NCBI RefSeq assembly: GCF_051860475.1
Contig: NZ_JBHYDW010000001.1
Span: 47,172-111,171 of the forward strand
Origin: Elioraea sp051860475
GTDB taxonomy: Bacteria > Pseudomonadota > Alphaproteobacteria > Acetobacterales > Acetobacteraceae
Reading direction: 5' to 3'
Length of the DNA stretch: 64,000 nt
How positions within the stretch are numbered: position 1 is the stretch's first letter; each line of letters opens with the position of its first letter. The notes under the pieces are model-generated. The model was not told where the DNA came from and searched no databases. It was given only the letters and a program-made list of their open reading frames with translations. Position numbers and translations under genes: made by a program. Of this stretch, positions 61,028 through 64,000 are shown in pieces.

Positions 61028-61906
61028 TTATGCCTCGAGCACTTCGAGCACCTCACCCGTGGGGGTAAAGCAGGCCGCGACCAGTTGTCCGCCGAGGCCG
61101 CAGCCGGCATCCAGTGTGACTCCGTAGCCGTGCTCGACCGGCCCGTCGGCGCGGCGGCAGAACCCGCGCACCAGCCGCGCGAACCCGCCCCAACCGCGGA
61201 TCTCGCCGTCCTCGCCGGCGATCCCGGCGGCGGCGCGCTCGAAACCGAGATCGTCCCACCAGAACGAGTCGCCCTGGGCGTCGAACGGCCGGTCGGGGTT
61301 CACGCCGGCGGCGACGAACAGCACGCCGGGCGCCTCGCCGGCGAGGTCCTGCGGCACGGTGAAGGCGGCGCGCTTGAGCGTGGTCAGCAGCGGCTCGTGG
61401 CCGGGGCGGGCGCGGATCGCGGCCATCAGCCCCGCGGTCCAGCGCGCCCGCTCGACCGGCCCCTGCCCCGCCGCTCGCAGGCCCTCGGCGACCGTCGCGC
61501 CATAGGCAGCAAGCGTCGCGCCGATGCCATGATCGGCCATCCAGCGCACCGCCTCCACCGCGGTCGCCGGGCCGGGCGCGTATTGCAGGCGGAGCAGGCG
61601 GTGCAGCATCTCCTCCTGGGCGCCGCGCAGCAGCACAACGTCCTCGGGCTCGAACCCGGGACGCGCGAGCACGGCGCGGCGGAACAGCAGGATCTCGTCG
61701 AGCGTGCCGCCGACATCGGGGCCGATTCCCAGCGCATTGCCGAGATAGACCAGCCGGTCGCCGAGCCAGACCCGGGTCTCCAGCGCCGCATGCAGGGCAG
61801 AGAGCCGCGCGCGCTCGCCGCGCACCGCGGCAACGGCCCAGACGCGGCGCGCGGGCGAGAGCCGGGCGAAGCGGTCTGCGGCGGGTGCGGAGGCGGATGT
61901 GGTCAT
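61028..61906 (-). CDS. PPP-type phosphatase homologue lacking all metal ligands (pseudo-enzyme)
   Basis: A 292-residue protein whose outline is that of Ser/Thr (PPP/ApaH-like) metallophosphatases: a strand then helix at 22-40, 'LVYLGNALGIGPD' at 52-64, 'VVLLRGAQEEMLHRLL' at 90-105, 'VLFVAAGVNPDRPFDAQGDS' and an ending 'LDAGCGLGGQLVAACFTPTG'. Yet each catalytic motif is altered: GDxHG reads AAVRG (26-30), GDxxDRG reads GNALGIG (56-62), GNHE reads GAQE (95-98), and the H-A-G motif reads A-A-G. It should be unable to bind the two metals. It may be a binding or regulatory protein. It starts 52 bases from the carD stop. Confidence 0.7.
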   Translation of the reverse strand: MTTSASAPAADRFARLSPARRVWAVAAVRGERARLSALHAALETRVWLGDRLVYLGNALGIGPDVGGTLDEILLFRRAVLARPGFEPEDVVLLRGAQEEMLHRLLRLQYAPGPATAVEAVRWMADHGIGATLAAYGATVAEGLRAAGQGPVERARWTAGLMAAIRARPGHEPLLTTLKRAAFTVPQDLAGEAPGVLFVAAGVNPDRPFDAQGDSFWWDDLGFERAAAGIAGEDGEIRGWGGFARLVRGFCRRADGPVEHGYGVTLDAGCGLGGQLVAACFTPTGEVLEVLEA

Positions 61907-61958
61907 GCAGGGGCGATCATGCCCCGGCTTGCGCCGGGACGCGACCGCGCCCCGCTGG

Positions 61959-62999
61959 TCAGGCCGCCTTCAGCACCGTCGCGAGCTTGGCCGCCGCGGT
62001 CGGCTTGTCGACCTGCTCGATCGCGGCGAGCTCGGCGGCGAGGCGGTCCATCGCCTGCTCATAGATCTGCCGCTCGCTGAACGACTGGTCGGGCTGGCCG
62101 GCGTTGCGGTGCAGGTCGCGCACCACCTCGGCGATCGCGATCGGATCGCCGGAGTTGATCTTCGCCTCGTACTCCTGCGCCCGGCGGCTCCACATGGTGC
62201 GCTTGACGCGCGCGCGGCCCTTCAGCGTGGAGAGCGCGAGGTCGATCGCTTTGCGTGAAGAGAGCTTGCGCAGCCCGGCGGTCTTGGCCTTCGCAACCGG
62301 CACGCGGAGCACCATCCGGTTCTCCTCGAACTCGACCACGATCAGGGTCAGCCGGTGCCCGGCGATCTCCTCGTTGACGATGCCGGTCACGCGCCCGACG
62401 CCGTGGGTCGGGTAGACCACATAATCGCCGACCACGAACTCCGGCTGCGGCGGTGCGGCCGGGGCCTCGGCGACCACGGCGGCGTTCGCGTTGGCGGCGA
62501 CCGGCGGCTTGGCAGGGACAAGCCTTTTCGGCGGTGCCGCGGGCACGGCCTGGACCGGCGTGGCCGGGACGACCGGCGGAGCGGGTGGCGGCGTGGGAAC
62601 CGGGACGGGCGCAGGCTTCGCGGCGGCCGGCTTCGGGGCCGGCGTCGGATCCGGGGCCGGCCTCGGCGCAGACTTCGCGGCGGGCGCCGCGGGCTTGGGC
62701 GGGGCCGCCTTCGCGGCGGCAACCGCCTTGGTCGCGACCGGCTTCGGTGCGGGCTTCGGCGGCACGGGCTGCTTCGCGACGGGCTTGGCCGCCGCCTTGG
62801 CCGCAGGCTGCGGCGCAGGCTTCGACACCGCCTTCACGGGCGGCTTCACCGCCGCCTTGGCAGCCGACGCCTTGGCAGGCGGCCTGGTCGCCGCCTTGCC
62901 GGCCGCCTTGCTTGCCGGACGCACAGCACGTCGCGCCGCAGCCTTCGCGGTCATACCCTTCCCCGTCACTTTCGTCCTTCCTGTCGCCTTCGTTGCCAT
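61959..62999 (-). CDS. carD: CarD family transcriptional regulator with long Ala/Pro/Lys-rich N-terminal tail
   Basis: A 346-residue protein. The C-terminal 160 residues are CarD/CdnL: the RNA-polymerase-interacting domain begins 'FVVGDYVVYPTHGVGRVTGI' (188-207), and the helical DNA-binding part has 'GRARVKRTMWSRRAQEYEAK' and 'GDPIAIAEVVRDLHRN'. CarD stabilises promoter complexes, often at rRNA genes. Residues 1-186 are low-complexity, built from A-A-K-P, P-A-K and K-A-A units like histone H1 tails. Normal CarD proteins have about 160-190 residues. The ATG at 62999 begins 'MATKATGRTKVTGKGM'. The next gene upstream is fdxA. Confidence 0.9.
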   Translation of the reverse strand: MATKATGRTKVTGKGMTAKAAARRAVRPASKAAGKAATRPPAKASAAKAAVKPPVKAVSKPAPQPAAKAAAKPVAKQPVPPKPAPKPVATKAVAAAKAAPPKPAAPAAKSAPRPAPDPTPAPKPAAAKPAPVPVPTPPPAPPVVPATPVQAVPAAPPKRLVPAKPPVAANANAAVVAEAPAAPPQPEFVVGDYVVYPTHGVGRVTGIVNEEIAGHRLTLIVVEFEENRMVLRVPVAKAKTAGLRKLSSRKAIDLALSTLKGRARVKRTMWSRRAQEYEAKINSGDPIAIAEVVRDLHRNAGQPDQSFSERQIYEQAMDRLAAELAAIEQVDKPTAAAKLATVLKAA

Positions 63000-63193
63000 C
63001 GTCCGACATCTGCTCGTGGGCCGCCGGGCACCATCACGGTCCGGAAACACACCTGCCTTTGCCGCGGCAGGGAGCCGCGGTCGGCGCAAGCGGTCAGCGG
63101 ACGAAGATGGCGGCCGTCGCGGCCAATCGCTGAATTATAGCAGCAATCGCGACCGATTTCAGCCCCCGCGCAGGCATGGCGGGGTCGACCTGT

Positions 63194-63526
63194 TCAGGGC
63201 ACGCCAGGTTCCGGACTGAACAGGCCCATCTTCTCCGGCTTGCCCTTCCAGTCATCTGCATCAGGCGGCGGCTCACCCTTGCGGGTTATGTTAGGCCAGA
63301 GTTGTGCATACTCTCGGTTGTGTTCTACCCATGCGACTGCACGCTGCTCGGTGTCGGGCAGGATAGCCTCGACCGGACACTCCGGCTCGCACACACCGCA
63401 ATCGATGCACTCGTCCGGGTGGATCACCAGCATGTTCTCGCCGACATAGAAGCAGTCCACCGGGCAGACCTCGACGCAGTCCATGTACTTGCAGCGGATG
63501 CAGGCATCGGTGACGACGTAGGTCAT
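63194..63526 (-). CDS. fdxA: 7Fe-8S ferredoxin FdxA
   Basis: A 110-residue ferredoxin. The first cluster motif is 'CIRCKYMDCVEVCPVDCF' and the second 'CIDCGVCEPECPVEA', together fitting one 3Fe-4S and one 4Fe-4S centre as in the Azotobacter FdI type. The C-terminal tail 'WPNITRKGEPPPDADDWKGK' is family-typical. GGAG lies six bases before the ATG at 63526. The order S4-fdxA-carD is common in alphaproteobacteria. Confidence 0.95.
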   Translation of the reverse strand: MTYVVTDACIRCKYMDCVEVCPVDCFYVGENMLVIHPDECIDCGVCEPECPVEAILPDTEQRAVAWVEHNREYAQLWPNITRKGEPPPDADDWKGKPEKMGLFSPEPGVP

Positions 63527-63595
63527 GCAGGGCTCCGGTCTGACGCGCCACGACTTGGGGCCATCCGTGCTGCAACGCAAGACTGGCCCGGCGGG

Positions 63596-63895
63596 TCAGC
63601 TCTGCGCGGGATCGAGGTCCTCGTAGAGACGCTGCGCCGCCTCGGCCGGACCACGCCGGACGCCGAGACTCAGCACGCGCACCACCCGCACGGAGGGGCC
63701 GATCCCGAGGGTCAGCACGTCGCCGGGGCGGATGCGGGCGTGGGCCTTCTCGGTGCGCTGGCGGTTGATGCGGATGCGCCCCTGCGCGGCCAGTCGCGCG
63801 GCCATCGCGCGGGTCTTGAAGAAGCGGGCGCACCAGAGCCAGCGGTCGAGCCGCTGCCAGCCGAGTGCGCCGTCCGCCGGGTCGTCCGTGCTCAC
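63596..63895 (-). CDS. RNA-binding S4 domain protein (Hsp15-like)
   Basis: A 99-residue protein made mostly of an S4 domain (about 13-60): 'QRLDRWLWCARFFKTRAMAA' and 'RIRINRQRTEKAHARIRPGD'. Hsp15-like proteins rescue 50S subunits carrying nascent chains. The GTG start at 63895 overlaps the stop of the upstream helicase (GTGA), so it is translationally coupled to it. Confidence 0.92.
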   Translation of the reverse strand: MSTDDPADGALGWQRLDRWLWCARFFKTRAMAARLAAQGRIRINRQRTEKAHARIRPGDVLTLGIGPSVRVVRVLSLGVRRGPAEAAQRLYEDLDPAQS

Positions 63896-64000
63896 GCCTT
63901 GGCGCGCAACGCGGCGAGTGCGGCGAACGGCCCCTCGCCGCCGCCAAGCGGTGCGGCGCGCGGCGGGGACGGAGCGCGTCGGCGGGCACCCACCATGGTC
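63892..64000 (-). CDS. C-terminal end of a helicase (partial, cut by window edge)
   Basis: Only 36 codons are visible, ending 'GGGEGPFAALAALRAKA' before the TGA at 63894-63892. An ending of 'GPFA.LAaL' is the usual tail of the alphaproteobacterial helicase encoded just upstream of the S4/fdxA/carD genes. The identification rests on this tail and on gene order. Confidence 0.5.
   Translation of the reverse strand, partial: TMVGARRRAPSPPRAAPLGGGEGPFAALAALRAKA

Noticed and set aside
62355..63219. Gly/Arg-rich and Ala/Gly-rich plus-strand frames opposite carD
   Set aside because: The repetitive Ala/Pro/Lys codons of the CarD tail read as low-complexity protein in every frame on the other strand; no start signal or family supports them.

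Overview
The window is GC-rich bacterial chromosome, well above 65% by eye, with almost wall-to-wall genes. The gene content points to an alphaproteobacterium, probably of the Rhodospirillales/Acetobacterales side. Reasons are the miaB-phoH-ybeY-corC block, a helicase-S4-fdxA-carD block, a recF-gyrB pair, a fused ThiS-ThiG protein, a TAXI-type fused TRAP permease and many solute-binding proteins. This placement is an inference from gene order and protein families; no rRNA gene is present. I saw no prophage, insertion sequence or CRISPR array.

Region by region. 1-10 kb: the start of a sulfonate/nitrate-type ABC ATPase and its binding protein, a CurA-like reductase, a small membrane protein, an ornithine-cyclodeaminase-like enzyme, an FAD amine oxidoreductase and a TAXI-TRAP transporter. 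9-16 kb: thiSG, a small secreted protein, an AI-2E family exporter, ornithine decarboxylase behind a structured leader, an EamA exporter and an esterase. 16-24 kb: a complete branched-chain-amino-acid-type ABC operon (binding protein, LivG, LivF, LivH, LivM), converging on a DctPQM TRAP operon, then a small class 3 lipase. 24-26 kb: a decaying, translationally coupled set of remnants (FAD oxidoreductase, amidohydrolase, AHSA1-like). 26-32 kb: an orphan polyamine-type binding protein, odhB/sucB, mtgA and a two-subunit molybdopterin oxidoreductase.

33-39 kb: the housekeeping run plsC-miaB-phoH-ybeY-corC. 39-43 kb: an accessory patch with lower GC. It holds a 653-residue protein that looks like an alpha-helical pore-forming module joined to a beta-propeller, a conserved gene split by one amber codon, and an XRE regulator with its own operator. 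43-47 kb: SDR, hydrolase, GST and gamma-glutamyltransferase. 47-51 kb: gyrB, recF and tRNA-Val. 51-59 kb: DUF190 with two crcB genes, bactofilin, a lipoprotein, thpR, the tesA/ybbA/ybbP trio and a Bax-inhibitor-1 protein. 59-64 kb: a Na/Pi cotransporter behind a Pho box, a phosphatase homologue that has lost its metal ligands, a CarD regulator with a long Ala/Pro/Lys tail, ferredoxin FdxA, an S4 protein and the end of a helicase.

Nutrient scavenging dominates: five transport systems or orphan binding proteins for organic acids, amino acids and polyamines, with amine-metabolising enzymes around them. The most unusual items are the toxin-like protein at 39.5 kb, the pseudo-phosphatase at 61 kb, two genes whose best N-termini lack a normal start codon, and a G-rich intergenic element present in three copies.
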